Assembly: GCF_003314435.2 (NCBI RefSeq) | Contig: NZ_QNVY02000004.1 | Span: 248,001-312,000 of the forward strand | Origin: Flavobacterium petrolei | GTDB taxonomy: Bacteria; Bacteroidota; Bacteroidia; Flavobacteriales; Flavobacteriaceae | Direction of reading: 5' to 3' | DNA: 64,000 bases | Shown: one piece after another, positions 26,247 through 34,212 of the stretch | Numbering within the stretch: position 1 is the stretch's first letter | How the letters are laid out: each line of letters begins with the position of its first letter | Translations under genes and position numbers: made by a program | Notes under the pieces: model-generated | Database searches by the model: none | Told to the model about the DNA's origin: nothing | The model's input: the letters and a program-made list of their open reading frames with translations, nothing else

Positions 26247-27521
26247 TTATGCAGTTCCTTTTAAAATTTTATTCCAATATAACCAAGGTAATACTTTTGT
26301 TTTAAGGATCCACATGGCCCAATTTGGTTTTGCCTGATTTATAGGAAAAGTCATTTTTGGCGTATTAGTATAGTCAAATTCGGCTAACATTAATTTTCCG
26401 TATTGAGTAGGAATAGGGCAGGCGCTATAGCCATCGTATTGTGCTGTCATTTTTTGATTATCCATAATTGCCAAAAGATTTTCTACCACAACCGGAGCTT
26501 GTTTTCTAATTGCCGCACCCGTTTTACTACACGGCGCATTGGTGCAATCTCCAAGAGCAAATACATTTGAAAAACGAGTATGCTGCATTGTGTTCTTGTC
26601 AATTTCCACATATCCTAATGGATTTGCGGAGTCGCGCAATGGACTGTTTTTTATAAAATCAGGAGCTGATTGTGGTGGAACTGTATGGCATAAATCGAAA
26701 TTCAATGTTACTTTTTTAAGTTCTTTATCAGCGCTATTTTCTATTATACCGTAGCAGCCGGCATTTTTAGAAGATAATTTCTGGTTTAGGTTTTCATCAA
26801 TTTCTTTAGTTTCAAATTCAACTGTTTTCTTTTCACCATCTATCGCCGTAACATTAGCACCATAATGAACGTGAATATTATATTTAGCCACAACTTTTTT
26901 TAATGTATCGGCATATTCTTTGACACCAAATATTACGCCTGCTCCAGAAATATAATGAACATCACATTTGTCCAAAATTCCTTTTTTACGCCAATAATCG
27001 CAAGCCAAATACATAATTTTGTGAGGTGCTCCACCACATTTGATAGGTGTTGTTGGGTTTGTGAAAACTGCCGTACCGCCTTTAAAATTTTCAATCATTT
27101 CCCATGTGTAAGGTGCGTGCTGAAAGGAGTAGTTGCTGCTGACATTATTTTTTCCAAGCGTTTCCTTAAGTCCTTTTATTTTATTCCAATCCAATTGAAT
27201 CCCGGGACAAACCACTAAGTAATCATAAGTGAATTCATCACCTGTAAGGCATTTTACTCTGTTTTCATCAGGCATAAATTCAGCTACAGCCTCTTTGATC
27301 CAAGTTGTATTCTTTGGAATTACATCTTTTTCATTACGAACGGTTTTATTAATATCAAATATACCGGCACCAACCAATGTCCATGCAGGTTGATAATAAT
27401 GTTTTTCAGATGGATCAATGATTCCGATGTTTAGATTACTTCTTTTGATAAGTAATTGGGAAGCGACAGAAAGTCCTGCATTTCCACCACCGATGATTAG
27501 TATTTGATAATGATTAGCCAT
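26247..27521 (-). CDS. Sulfide:quinone oxidoreductase, type II-like, copy 2
   Basis: 424 residues, closely related to copy 1 across most of the length but with a 20-residue insertion near residues 245-270. FAD site IIGGGNAGLSVASQL; redox cysteines Cys162 (KCGGAPHK) and Cys326 (LGDCTNAPC), the pair expected for this family, so this copy looks fully equipped. It oxidises sulfide at the membrane and donates electrons to quinone, which cytochrome bd can reoxidise. It has a strong Crp-type promoter at 27548-27592. Confidence 0.93.
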   Translation of the reverse strand: MANHYQILIIGGGNAGLSVASQLLIKRSNLNIGIIDPSEKHYYQPAWTLVGAGIFDINKTVRNEKDVIPKNTTWIKEAVAEFMPDENRVKCLTGDEFTYDYLVVCPGIQLDWNKIKGLKETLGKNNVSSNYSFQHAPYTWEMIENFKGGTAVFTNPTTPIKCGGAPHKIMYLACDYWRKKGILDKCDVHYISGAGVIFGVKEYADTLKKVVAKYNIHVHYGANVTAIDGEKKTVEFETKEIDENLNQKLSSKNAGCYGIIENSADKELKKVTLNFDLCHTVPPQSAPDFIKNSPLRDSANPLGYVEIDKNTMQHTRFSNVFALGDCTNAPCSKTGAAIRKQAPVVVENLLAIMDNQKMTAQYDGYSACPIPTQYGKLMLAEFDYTNTPKMTFPINQAKPNWAMWILKTKVLPWLYWNKILKGTA

Positions 27522-27547
27522 TTTTTTTGATTTTTTTATTGTGAATA

Positions 27548-27592
27548 TAAACGTAAAGAATTTACAAACAGACTATTGTGACTTTTGTCACA
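27548..27592 (-). promoter_or_regulatory. Perfect Crp-type palindrome plus -7 box for SQR copy 2
   Basis: TGTGACTTTTGTCACA at 27577-27592 has perfect arms. Minus-strand -7 box TACGTTTA at 27548-27555, 33 bp away by centres. Confidence 0.8.
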
Positions 27593-27600
27593 TACGTGTG

Positions 27601-28398
27601 TTATTTTAGGAATAACTCTTTGGTGATGATATAAATACCCATTACCAAAACAAACCAACCAAAAGCAGGTTTTAGTTTTGCACCATCAATCTTTTTGGAT
27701 AATGCAGTTCCAATAAAAATTCCAACAATTGCAAAACCTGAAATGGTAAATAAGAACTGCCAATCAATAATACTTTCTCCACCTTCTCCAAAAAAGCCTA
27801 TTAATGATTTGGCTGCAATAATTACAAGCGATGTTCCAACCGCTTCTTTCATGGGTAATTTACTCAGAATAACTAACGCAGGAATTATTAAAAATCCTCC
27901 ACCTGCACCAACTAAACCTGTAATAATTCCAACAATTGCACCTTCAATAAGTATCAATGGATAATTGAATTTTTGTTCTCCGGCTTCTTCTATTGTATTT
28001 TTTTTATCTTTTTTAATCATTGTGTAAGATGCAATAACCATGATTACAGCAAAAAGTAACATTAAAAAAAGATCTTTAGTCAATGTGAAACTTCCTGTCG
28101 AAAAGATCTCTTTAGGTATAGCGGGAACGATAAAAGCTCTTGTAGTAAAAACGGCAATTATGGATGGGATACCAAAAACAATGGCTGTTTTTATGTTTAC
28201 CAACCCTTTTTTGAAATAACCAACAGTTCCTACTGCACTGGTTAGACCAACAATAAACAACGAATAAGCAGTTGCTAGTACCGGTTCAACTGCAAATAAA
28301 TAAACTAAAACGGGTACAGTAAGAATGGAGCCACCGCCACCTATCAGTCCTAAAGCAACGCCAATCAGAATTGACGCAAAATAACCTATATATTCCAT
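27601..28398 (-). CDS. TauE/SafE-family sulfite or sulfonate exporter
   Basis: About 265 residues with eight predicted helices and the duplicated glycine-rich motifs of the family (LGLIGGGGSILTVPVLVYL and GLVGAGGGFLIIPALVIL). The open frame extends to 28461, but the Crp-type operator occupies 28447-28462 and the -7-like box 28418-28425; the ATG at 28398 (MEYIGYFAS) is therefore chosen. Family members move sulfite, sulfoacetate or other sulfur anions; in this context it would export sulfite or thiosulfate made by the persulfide dioxygenases. Confidence 0.9.
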   Translation of the reverse strand: MEYIGYFASILIGVALGLIGGGGSILTVPVLVYLFAVEPVLATAYSLFIVGLTSAVGTVGYFKKGLVNIKTAIVFGIPSIIAVFTTRAFIVPAIPKEIFSTGSFTLTKDLFLMLLFAVIMVIASYTMIKKDKKNTIEEAGEQKFNYPLILIEGAIVGIITGLVGAGGGFLIIPALVILSKLPMKEAVGTSLVIIAAKSLIGFFGEGGESIIDWQFLFTISGFAIVGIFIGTALSKKIDGAKLKPAFGWFVLVMGIYIITKELFLK

Positions 28399-28417
28399 AA
28401 TTATAAATTTTATACTG

Positions 28418-28462
28418 CAAATATTGCTAGTTAAAATTTTATAATCTGTAACATTTATCACA
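28418..28462 (-). promoter_or_regulatory. Crp/Fnr-type operator plus -7-like box for TauE/SafE
   Basis: Operator TGTAACATTTATCACA at 28447-28462. Minus-strand AATATTTG at 28418-28425 is one base from TAnnTTTG and is exactly 33 bp away by centres. It sets the translation start at 28398. Confidence 0.75.
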
Positions 28463-28471
28463 TAGGAAGAT

Positions 28472-29098
28472 TTATTTTAAAAGTTCAATATTATTGCGAT
28501 GCATTTTTAGTACCCCTCGTTGCTCTAGTTTTTTGAGTAATCGAGATATAACTTCTCTAGAAGTATTCAATTCACTTGCAATTTCTTGATGCGACAATTT
28601 TAAATCATCACAATCACAAGCATCTCTATGCCTTTTTAAGTAAAATTCCAAGCGTTCGTCCATTGCTCTAAAAGCAATACTGTCAATCACATCAAGGACT
28701 TCTTCAAACCTACTTCGATACGTATCAATTACAAATTCATACCAACTGCGATGTTGCATCATCCATTTATCCATCAATTGCAATGGTACCATAATTAATT
28801 CAACATCCTCAACTACTTTTGCCATAATTTGGCTTTTTTGATTTTTTGTTGCGCATATCATTGAAATAGCACAGGCTTGACCTGGCTGTAAATAATACAT
28901 GAAAAATTCGCTGCCTTCTTCATCTTCTCGATAGATTTTTATTTTACCGCTCAAAACGAGCACAGTATTTTTTATGTACTGACCTGTTCGCATAATGACA
29001 TCTCCAGCAGCAAAAGATTGCTGTAGGGCATTTGTATTAACGTCTATTAGAAGAGCATTTGAGAAGGATGGGAATTTTTTTTTAAGGATATCGTTCAT
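28472..29098 (-). CDS. Crp/Fnr-family regulator, candidate controller of the sulfide island
   Basis: 208 residues: an N-terminal cyclic-nucleotide-binding-like domain, dimer helix (about 110-140) and C-terminal winged HTH. The recognition helix NTSREVISRLLKK has Arg181, Glu182 and Arg186 in the positions that let E. coli Crp read TGTGA. The effector domain carries PGQACAISMICA with Cys76 and Cys82, and CDC (Cys161, Cys163) precedes the HTH. The FNR four-cysteine N-terminal cluster is absent. Effector unknown: reactive sulfur, redox state or a nucleotide are options. No operator was found upstream of the gene itself. Confidence 0.9.
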   Translation of the reverse strand: MNDILKKKFPSFSNALLIDVNTNALQQSFAAGDVIMRTGQYIKNTVLVLSGKIKIYREDEEGSEFFMYYLQPGQACAISMICATKNQKSQIMAKVVEDVELIMVPLQLMDKWMMQHRSWYEFVIDTYRSRFEEVLDVIDSIAFRAMDERLEFYLKRHRDACDCDDLKLSHQEIASELNTSREVISRLLKKLEQRGVLKMHRNNIELLK

Positions 29099-29189
29099 TT
29101 ATTTGTTTTTTGAAAGTTCATAAAAGTAGTCAAAAATAGATTTTAGAATTTATTTTTTTTAAATAGTTTGATTATTTTAGCTAATACAT

Positions 29190-29372
29190 TTATTTTAATA
29201 ACTTCAGTTTAGTAGTATAGTAGGCGCGTTGTAAACGCTTCGACTTGTTTTTATAAGGTAAGTATGCACTCATTTCAAACGAGAACCAGTTAGCTAGGAT
29301 GCCGAAATATAAAACTATTACCGCAAACATCAAGGCAAGAACGTAAAGAGCGTCATTATTAAAATAGCCCAT
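29190..29372 (-). CDS. Small single-helix membrane protein
   Basis: 60 residues: one membrane helix (ALYVLALMFAVIVLYFGILANWF) and a basic C-terminal tail (KNKSKRLQRAYYTTKLKLLK). No family was recognised. Lies below the Crp/Fnr gene on the opposite side from the regulon. It could be real or a chance frame. Confidence 0.4.
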   Translation of the reverse strand: MGYFNNDALYVLALMFAVIVLYFGILANWFSFEMSAYLPYKNKSKRLQRAYYTTKLKLLK

Positions 29373-29850
29373 AAATTGGCACGAAGAATACTCTCGATGA
29401 TTAAAACCGAAACACCCTATAAAATTAATAGAAATTTATTGTTAGAAAAATAAAAATAACATTCTTAAAAAGCTCAACCATACCAGAGAATAAACTACAA
29501 AACAGCTAGGGTGATTCCATAAAACGAAGGCACATTTTGTAGCAAGCATCTATTTTTATTCTTATAATCAAACAGATACAGGTGGTCTCGTTCTAAAAAA
29601 CGAAAACCACATATAGGAGTTGGATTTTCAAGCATTTAAAAGAAAGACTATGAAATTAAAGAGATCAAAATACGTGGCATTATTGAAAAAGTTAGAATAA
29701 CTTTTTCAGTCTAAGCCTTCGGCGGACAAAAAGTTGTTTCCAACTTTTTCAACAAGCCGTAGGAGCGGAATTTTATACTCGAAAAATAACCAACATATAT
29801 CCCTCTCAAAAGTTGTGAATAACTTTATGATGCTTTACATAGGAGTGGCT
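29373..29850. other. Non-coding stretch with hairpins at the distal end of the cassette array
   Basis: No convincing gene. Two hairpins: GTGGT-TCGTT / AACGA-ACCAC (29582-29610) and AAAAAGTTG/CAACTTTTT (29730-29751). A TAGGAGYGG motif occurs twice in the same orientation (29759 and 29840). The palindromic element expected after the last cassette box (29851-29861) was not found, so the array may have been cut here. Confidence 0.4.
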
Positions 29851-29861
29851 GTTATAGGGCG
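29851..29861. repeat. Cassette-end box of cassette 5
   Basis: GTTATAGGGCG on the plus strand. Its sequence matches 10 of 11 bases of the reverse complement of the box at 30466-30476 (TGCCCTATAAC), which marks the start of the same cassette. This pairing is the R''/R' relation of integron cassettes. Confidence 0.65.
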
Positions 29862-30062
29862 TTTTTTTATTTATTTAGATTGTCAATTTACACTTTCAAT
29901 AAAAAATTCGCTTTTTAGTATGTTTTTATATTTTTTTGCTTTACGAACTTTTATTTTTTGGATTTTATAAAGTATTTTTTCAATTAACGTTTCTCAAAAT
30001 TTCAGTCTTCAAGTTTCTACTTTTCAGATTACAATTTTCAATATAAATCGCTGTTTAATATT

Positions 30063-30416
30063 TTATTCGCGAAATTTAGACGTTGACATATGTTTTACAA
30101 TTTCTTTGATTTCTTCAGTAATCAGTCCTCTTAGGTTCTCAATTGCTGTGTTTTTTTCAGCTACAGGAACAGTTTGTATTTCTTCTTCAAAATCGTTTAA
30201 TGCTTCATTTCCAATTTTAATTAATTCATCAGATAACATTACAAGTGTTTGCTTCATTGCTTCTAATTTATTTTGTAAGTTGGCAAAAACATCATTACTT
30301 TTTTGAGGTTGAATACTATTATAGATGCTTTGAGATTTATCTAATAACTGCTTTTTTATCTCGCTATTGAAAAGTGCGTTGACACGAATGTCTAAACTAT
30401 TTTCTAAATTATTCAT
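30063..30416 (-). CDS. Helical protein of unknown function (cassette 5)
   Basis: 117 residues, almost entirely predicted helical with coiled-coil character (for example LQNKLEAMKQTLVMLSDEL) and an acidic stretch NDFEEEIQ. No signal peptide and no known motif. It is the sole gene between the cassette boxes at 30476 and 29851, so it is cargo of an integron-type cassette. Typical of such cassettes, it has no recognised relatives that I could name. Confidence 0.6.
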   Translation of the reverse strand: MNNLENSLDIRVNALFNSEIKKQLLDKSQSIYNSIQPQKSNDVFANLQNKLEAMKQTLVMLSDELIKIGNEALNDFEEEIQTVPVAEKNTAIENLRGLITEEIKEIVKHMSTSKFRE

Positions 30417-30465
30417 TTTCTAAATTGTTAAATTATATTTTTTTCGATCGTTGTCTTTTTTAAAA

Positions 30466-30598
30466 TGCCCTATAACGTTATGCCATTTTGAGCTAGCTGG
30501 AATTTAGTGAAATTATAGTTTCACATCGCGTTTTCGTTAAGCCGAAAATTGAGCGGTTACGAACTTCCAGCTAGCTCAAAATGGCGGTTAGCTGACGT
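30466..30598. repeat. attC-like palindromic element A
   Basis: A 133-bp imperfect palindrome between cassettes 4 and 5. Outer boxes TGCCCTATAAC (30466-30476) and GTTAGCTGACGT (30587-30598), then long arms CCATTTTGAGCTAGCTGGAA and its exact complement. The centre carries a loop shared (in the minus-strand reading) with elements B and C: GTTCGTAACC, TTTTCGGCTTAAC, GAAAC. It starts 5 bp below the stop codon of the gene ending at 30603, the place where integron attC sites lie. Confidence 0.75.
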
Positions 30599-30602
30599 AT
30601 TT

Positions 30603-32648
30603 TTACACTGCTTTTCTAAGCTGAGCACTTACTTTTTCGTCAATTAAATTCGGATATTCATTTTCAAATTTTTCTTTTACTGATTTATCTTTAATTGATA
30701 ATTGATTATGTAAATAGCCTAATTTTCTTTTATTTAACTCAATAAGTTCAGACCAAGTCATTACATAAACCTCAATGTTTTTTTCAGTTTTTCGGTCATA
30801 TAAAAATGGATTATCTTTATAGTTTTCCCTCTGAGATTTTACTTTTGATTTTGCATAACTATTTAATTTAGATGAAATTAATAAAAGTTTATACTTCACT
30901 TTATCACTTGGTAATGCTGAATTTTCTTCAATAGTGAATGCATAACGATCAATTTGATTAAGCTCTTTTTGACCTATAGAGCATTTTGGTGATTTTAATT
31001 CAACGACCATAATTTCACGAGTATCGTTATCAGTTATTCTTTCATTGTAGAAAAATAGGTCTGTAATATCGTCCATATTACCTTCTGTCTCAATTAAATT
31101 GTCGTCATTTTTTGACGGTATATAATTGAAATATTTATTTCTTAATTCATTTAGGATGTTTCCAATTTTTTTATCTGACCATAAATGTGGTGATCCATTA
31201 TAATTTTCACCAAATAACCATAATTCATTTTCAACAATTTTATGTAATTGGCTTCTTTCTTTTAAATGTTTAGATATTTCACCATATACTAGCTCGTGTA
31301 AGAAGTTTAAAAACTCTAATTTTTCAGAAACTTGACTTGCAAAATGAATAACATCTTCTAAATCTGTTTTTTGAAGAAGTGAATTAAATTTTTCTAAATT
31401 CTCTTCGGATAATTTTAGAATTTTTTTAAATATGTATTCGATATTACCATTACTAATAGCTTTATCTAATAGAGGATATAGAAAATTTCTAATTTTTTCA
31501 TCTTTTTGAATTAAATGATGTTCATCTTCAAGTATATATGCTATTTTTTTAAAAACAACTTCTTGAGAAGTTGAAGCTGGTTTATTATCTAAATAAGGAT
31601 AGAATTTATCTTTTTCTAAGCTAGCGACAAATTTTTCAAATCTTTTATTTCTTGCTTTAAAAAAATCATTGATAGATTCTTTAACAGTATTTTTTAAGTT
31701 TTTAATTTCTTCTTCACCAAGTGATTCGATATCTAAATTTCTAAATAGATCAATGTCAAAAAAATCTGATTCAACATATATAAACCAAGTTCCTAAATCG
31801 GTTGTGTACCAATCGGAAGAATAGGTGTATTCATAAGCGACCGATTTAACTCCATCATTCTCAGTTTGAAAGAAAACTTTAACTTTATTAATTTGTGATT
31901 TTATATTGTAAAAATAAAAATTGATGTCGTGGTCTTTTCCGTTTTTATCAGTATAAGGAACGTTTTTAAATATAGGTTGTCCAATGACGAAATCGGATTT
32001 TGATAATTTGTGGTCGTTTACAAAAAAACTTATTTTATCATTAAAAATTTCATAGGGATAATTTTCAAAAAGACTTTGAGTTATGTTTTCACTTAAAAAG
32101 TCAGTAGCTATCTTATTTTTATTAAAAACTTTTGGTTGAGTATTATGATGAAAATTTTCAATTTCTACTTTGTAATAAGTATCTAGTTTTTTTTCTTCAA
32201 AATACTGAAAATCAATTTTTAAATCGGTTTTCTCAAGTTCAATATCTTTTAAATCGGTTGTATCTATTCCAAAAAGTGTTTTGCTGAATTTTTTTTCCTT
32301 TTCATCATATGCTACAGTTTCAATTTTCATTAACTCTCCAATTTGAAAAGAGCTAAATCTTCCAATACCTTGTCCTTTTTCTTTAACATTTGTACCAATT
32401 TGTAAAATTTTGGTTTTAAATTCTGAAAAAGGGACACCATATCCATCGTCAACAATTGATATTTTTTCAATACCTGATTTAACGGTAATAGAATTATTGT
32501 AGACAATCTCAATTTTTATATTTTTTGCCTTAGCTTGGATTGAGTTATTTATTAATTCCTTAAAGGCTTTAAAAGTATCACCGTATTTTGTTAGATGACT
32601 TTTAATGACTCTCGAGTTTGTCGTTAGTTTTTCTGTAATTGATTTCAT
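30603..32648 (-). CDS. GHKL-type ATPase with C-terminal PD-(D/E)XK-like nuclease domain (cassette 4)
   Basis: 681 residues. The N-terminal part has the Bergerat ATP-binding motifs of the Hsp90/MutL/histidine kinase fold: FKELINNSIQAKA (N box, about 29-41), IVDDGYGVP (G1, about 65-73) and KGQGIGRFS (G2, about 91-99). A long helical middle leads to a C-terminal region with NELWLFGENYNG, DDITDLFFYNE and MVVELKSPK, which fits a PD-(D/E)XK/DUF4263 (Shedu-like) nuclease core. ATPase-nuclease proteins of this kind are often anti-phage effectors; the role here is inferred. It is the only gene of its cassette (boxes at 32681-32691 and 30587-30598). Confidence 0.75.
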   Translation of the reverse strand: MKSITEKLTTNSRVIKSHLTKYGDTFKAFKELINNSIQAKAKNIKIEIVYNNSITVKSGIEKISIVDDGYGVPFSEFKTKILQIGTNVKEKGQGIGRFSSFQIGELMKIETVAYDEKEKKFSKTLFGIDTTDLKDIELEKTDLKIDFQYFEEKKLDTYYKVEIENFHHNTQPKVFNKNKIATDFLSENITQSLFENYPYEIFNDKISFFVNDHKLSKSDFVIGQPIFKNVPYTDKNGKDHDINFYFYNIKSQINKVKVFFQTENDGVKSVAYEYTYSSDWYTTDLGTWFIYVESDFFDIDLFRNLDIESLGEEEIKNLKNTVKESINDFFKARNKRFEKFVASLEKDKFYPYLDNKPASTSQEVVFKKIAYILEDEHHLIQKDEKIRNFLYPLLDKAISNGNIEYIFKKILKLSEENLEKFNSLLQKTDLEDVIHFASQVSEKLEFLNFLHELVYGEISKHLKERSQLHKIVENELWLFGENYNGSPHLWSDKKIGNILNELRNKYFNYIPSKNDDNLIETEGNMDDITDLFFYNERITDNDTREIMVVELKSPKCSIGQKELNQIDRYAFTIEENSALPSDKVKYKLLLISSKLNSYAKSKVKSQRENYKDNPFLYDRKTEKNIEVYVMTWSELIELNKRKLGYLHNQLSIKDKSVKEKFENEYPNLIDEKVSAQLRKAV

Positions 32649-32680
32649 AAATTATTGATTTCTCTCATTTTTTGGTAATA

Positions 32681-32691
32681 TGTCAGCTAAC
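32681..32691. repeat. Cassette-start box of cassette 4
   Basis: TGTCAGCTAAC on the plus strand (GTTAGCTGACA on the coding strand). It matches the reverse complement of the cassette's end box GTTAGCTGACGT (30587-30598) over ten bases. Confidence 0.7.
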
Positions 32692-32834
32692 GTCAGTCTG
32701 TGAAAAAACCTCCGTTGTATTATCATCAAATATAACAAAATACTAGTATGAAAAGAAGATTTTTCGTATTTTTAAGAATGCAACACATCACAGGTATTTT
32801 CCGTTAAAAAAAGTGTTTTTCAAGTTTAGAAGAT

Positions 32835-33277
32835 ACTAGTATATGTCCCGATAATCAGCTGCGATTTATCGATGCCTTTGTCGAATATATTGACTTCTCT
32901 AAGCTCGATTTTGCTATAAAAACGCTCAAGACCGAAGGTCGCCCGAGTTTCAATAGTAAATTGTTTCTAAAGATGTATTTATATGGTTATCTCAACGCAA
33001 TTAGAAGTGATCGAGATCTAGAAAAGTAGTTTTTCAGAAACATTAAAATGCAATGTCTTTTAGTAGAAATTCGTCCCAATTATCAAAGCATTACCCATTT
33101 CATAAAAATAACCCAATCGCATTAAATAACACTTTCAATCTATTTGTTTCGTTCTTGAAAGATGCTGATTTGATAAGTGATGAAACCATAGCTACCGATC
33201 GTTTTTTGGCGGTAGCCAAAACAAAATTTCCTGTCAAAACTAATTTTATGGGTAAGGTAACTTGTGTTCAAAAGTGA
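32835..33277 (+). pseudogene. Remnant of an IS1182-family transposase
   Basis: Plus-strand frames with stops give DNQLRFIDAFVEYIDFSKL, GRPSFNSKLFLKMYLYGYL and NAIRSDRDLEK, then after a stop and shifts FRNIKMQCLLVEIRPNYQSI and a fragment DETIATDRFLAVAKTKF. These match the order of the N-terminal DUF772 part of IS1182-type transposases. The catalytic C-terminal half is missing. The remnant lies between cassettes 3 and 4 and is the only element of known mobile type in the array. Confidence 0.75.
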
Positions 33278-33396
33278 AGGAAAATACGAAACCAAATCCA
33301 AAATACTTCTCTAAAAAAAAGAGGACACTAAATCCTCTTGAAATTCTCCTTTAAAACTTTACGATAACTCCATAGTTCCTTCCAGTGAACGGTTCC

Positions 33397-33457
33397 GTTC
33401 AACCGGAGTTTCATTGTTCGTGCTGCGCACGCAACGAATCTCTAGCTGTTATGCCCA
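33397..33457. repeat. Short attC-like element following cassette 3
   Basis: A 61-bp imperfect hairpin bounded by GTTCAAC (33397-33403; GTTGAAC on the coding strand, a perfect GTTRRRY) and GTTATGCCCA (33448-33457). Inner arms pair GAGTTTC...GTTCGTGC with GCACGCAACGAATCTC. It differs from elements A-C in length and loop but ends with the exact complement of the start box of the cassette (34079-34088). Confidence 0.6.
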
Positions 33458-33469
33458 GTTTTTTTTTAA

Positions 33470-33510
33470 GACCCTGTTTAAATTCTAATAACTAAAATTT
33501 AAACAGGGTC
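33470..33510. repeat. Perfect 15-bp inverted repeat
   Basis: GACCCTGTTTAAATT (33470-33484) and AATTTAAACAGGGTC (33496-33510) with an 11-nt loop, 31 bp below the stop of the cassette 3 gene. No T-run follows the stem on the coding strand, so it is not a classic terminator although it could stop or stabilise the transcript. Confidence 0.7.
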
Positions 33511-33541
33511 AAAATATAATAAAAATAAAATTTTGAATTCT

Positions 33542-34006
33542 TTATTTTCTGATTGAAGAAAAATACCAATCTCCTATAGCTTTATCAGATAAACTTGAAT
33601 CAAGAAGAAGTTTCCATTTGTTAGACCAATCAATCCATTTTGATTTACGTTCGTCAAAATCTAGCATAAAAGTGTCATAAGTCCCAAAACTTTTACCTTC
33701 ACTTTCCAAATCATCATTTATTTTCTTATTTATTTCACGTGCTTTTTCCCAACCTTCTTCACTATCTCTACTATCCATTGTAAAATTAAATAATGATTTC
33801 AAAAAGAATGTTCGTTTTATTACTTCTTTTGGTTTCAGGTTCGTCTCTTTCAAATAATCTCTGAAAAGCTCAATCTGTTTCTCTTTATCAAATTCTAATT
33901 CTATTGTCTCATCAGTATGGAAATGCGAGGTCATTGGTACAAAATCATATTTAATTTTGAGGTCTTGTGCATCAAACCATTCTAAAATTTTTTCTAAAGG
34001 TGTCAT
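33542..34006 (-). CDS. Unknown protein (cassette 3)
   Basis: 154 residues, soluble, mixed alpha-helical, rich in charged and aromatic residues (EGWEKAREINKKIN, SKWIDWSNKWKLLL). No signal peptide and no motif recognised. Bounded by TGGGCATAAC (34079-34088) and its exact complement GTTATGCCCA (33448-33457), so it is the single gene of an integron-type cassette. Confidence 0.65.
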   Translation of the reverse strand: MTPLEKILEWFDAQDLKIKYDFVPMTSHFHTDETIELEFDKEKQIELFRDYLKETNLKPKEVIKRTFFLKSLFNFTMDSRDSEEGWEKAREINKKINDDLESEGKSFGTYDTFMLDFDERKSKWIDWSNKWKLLLDSSLSDKAIGDWYFSSIRK

Positions 34007-34078
34007 AGTTTTTTTTTTGTTTTTTTGTATTATTTTTTAACAATTTTTAATTGTAAGTATCCATTTCTGCGGTAAAAT

Positions 34079-34208
34079 TGGGCATAACGTTATTCTGCTT
34101 TGAGATGGCTGGAAGTTCGTAACCACTCAGTTTTCGGCTTAACCGAAACTTGATGCGAAACGATAATTCGACTAAACTCCAGCTAGCTCAAAATGGCTTT
34201 TGGCAGAT
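34079..34208. repeat. attC-like palindromic element B
   Basis: About 130 bp between cassettes 2 and 3. Left box TGGGCATAAC, right box TTTTGGCAGATG. Arms TTTGAGATGGCTGGA and TCCAGCTAGCTCAAA pair with few mismatches. Loop: GTTCGTAACC, TTTTCGGCTTAACCGAAA, TTGATGCGAAACGATAATTC. The loop is nearly identical to element C, although the arms differ. Confidence 0.75.
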
Positions 34209-34212
34209 GTAT

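Noticed and set aside
33470-33510. Rho-independent terminator of the cassette 3 gene
   Set aside because: The stem is perfect but the coding strand continues with A residues, not a T-run, so it was listed as an inverted repeat only.
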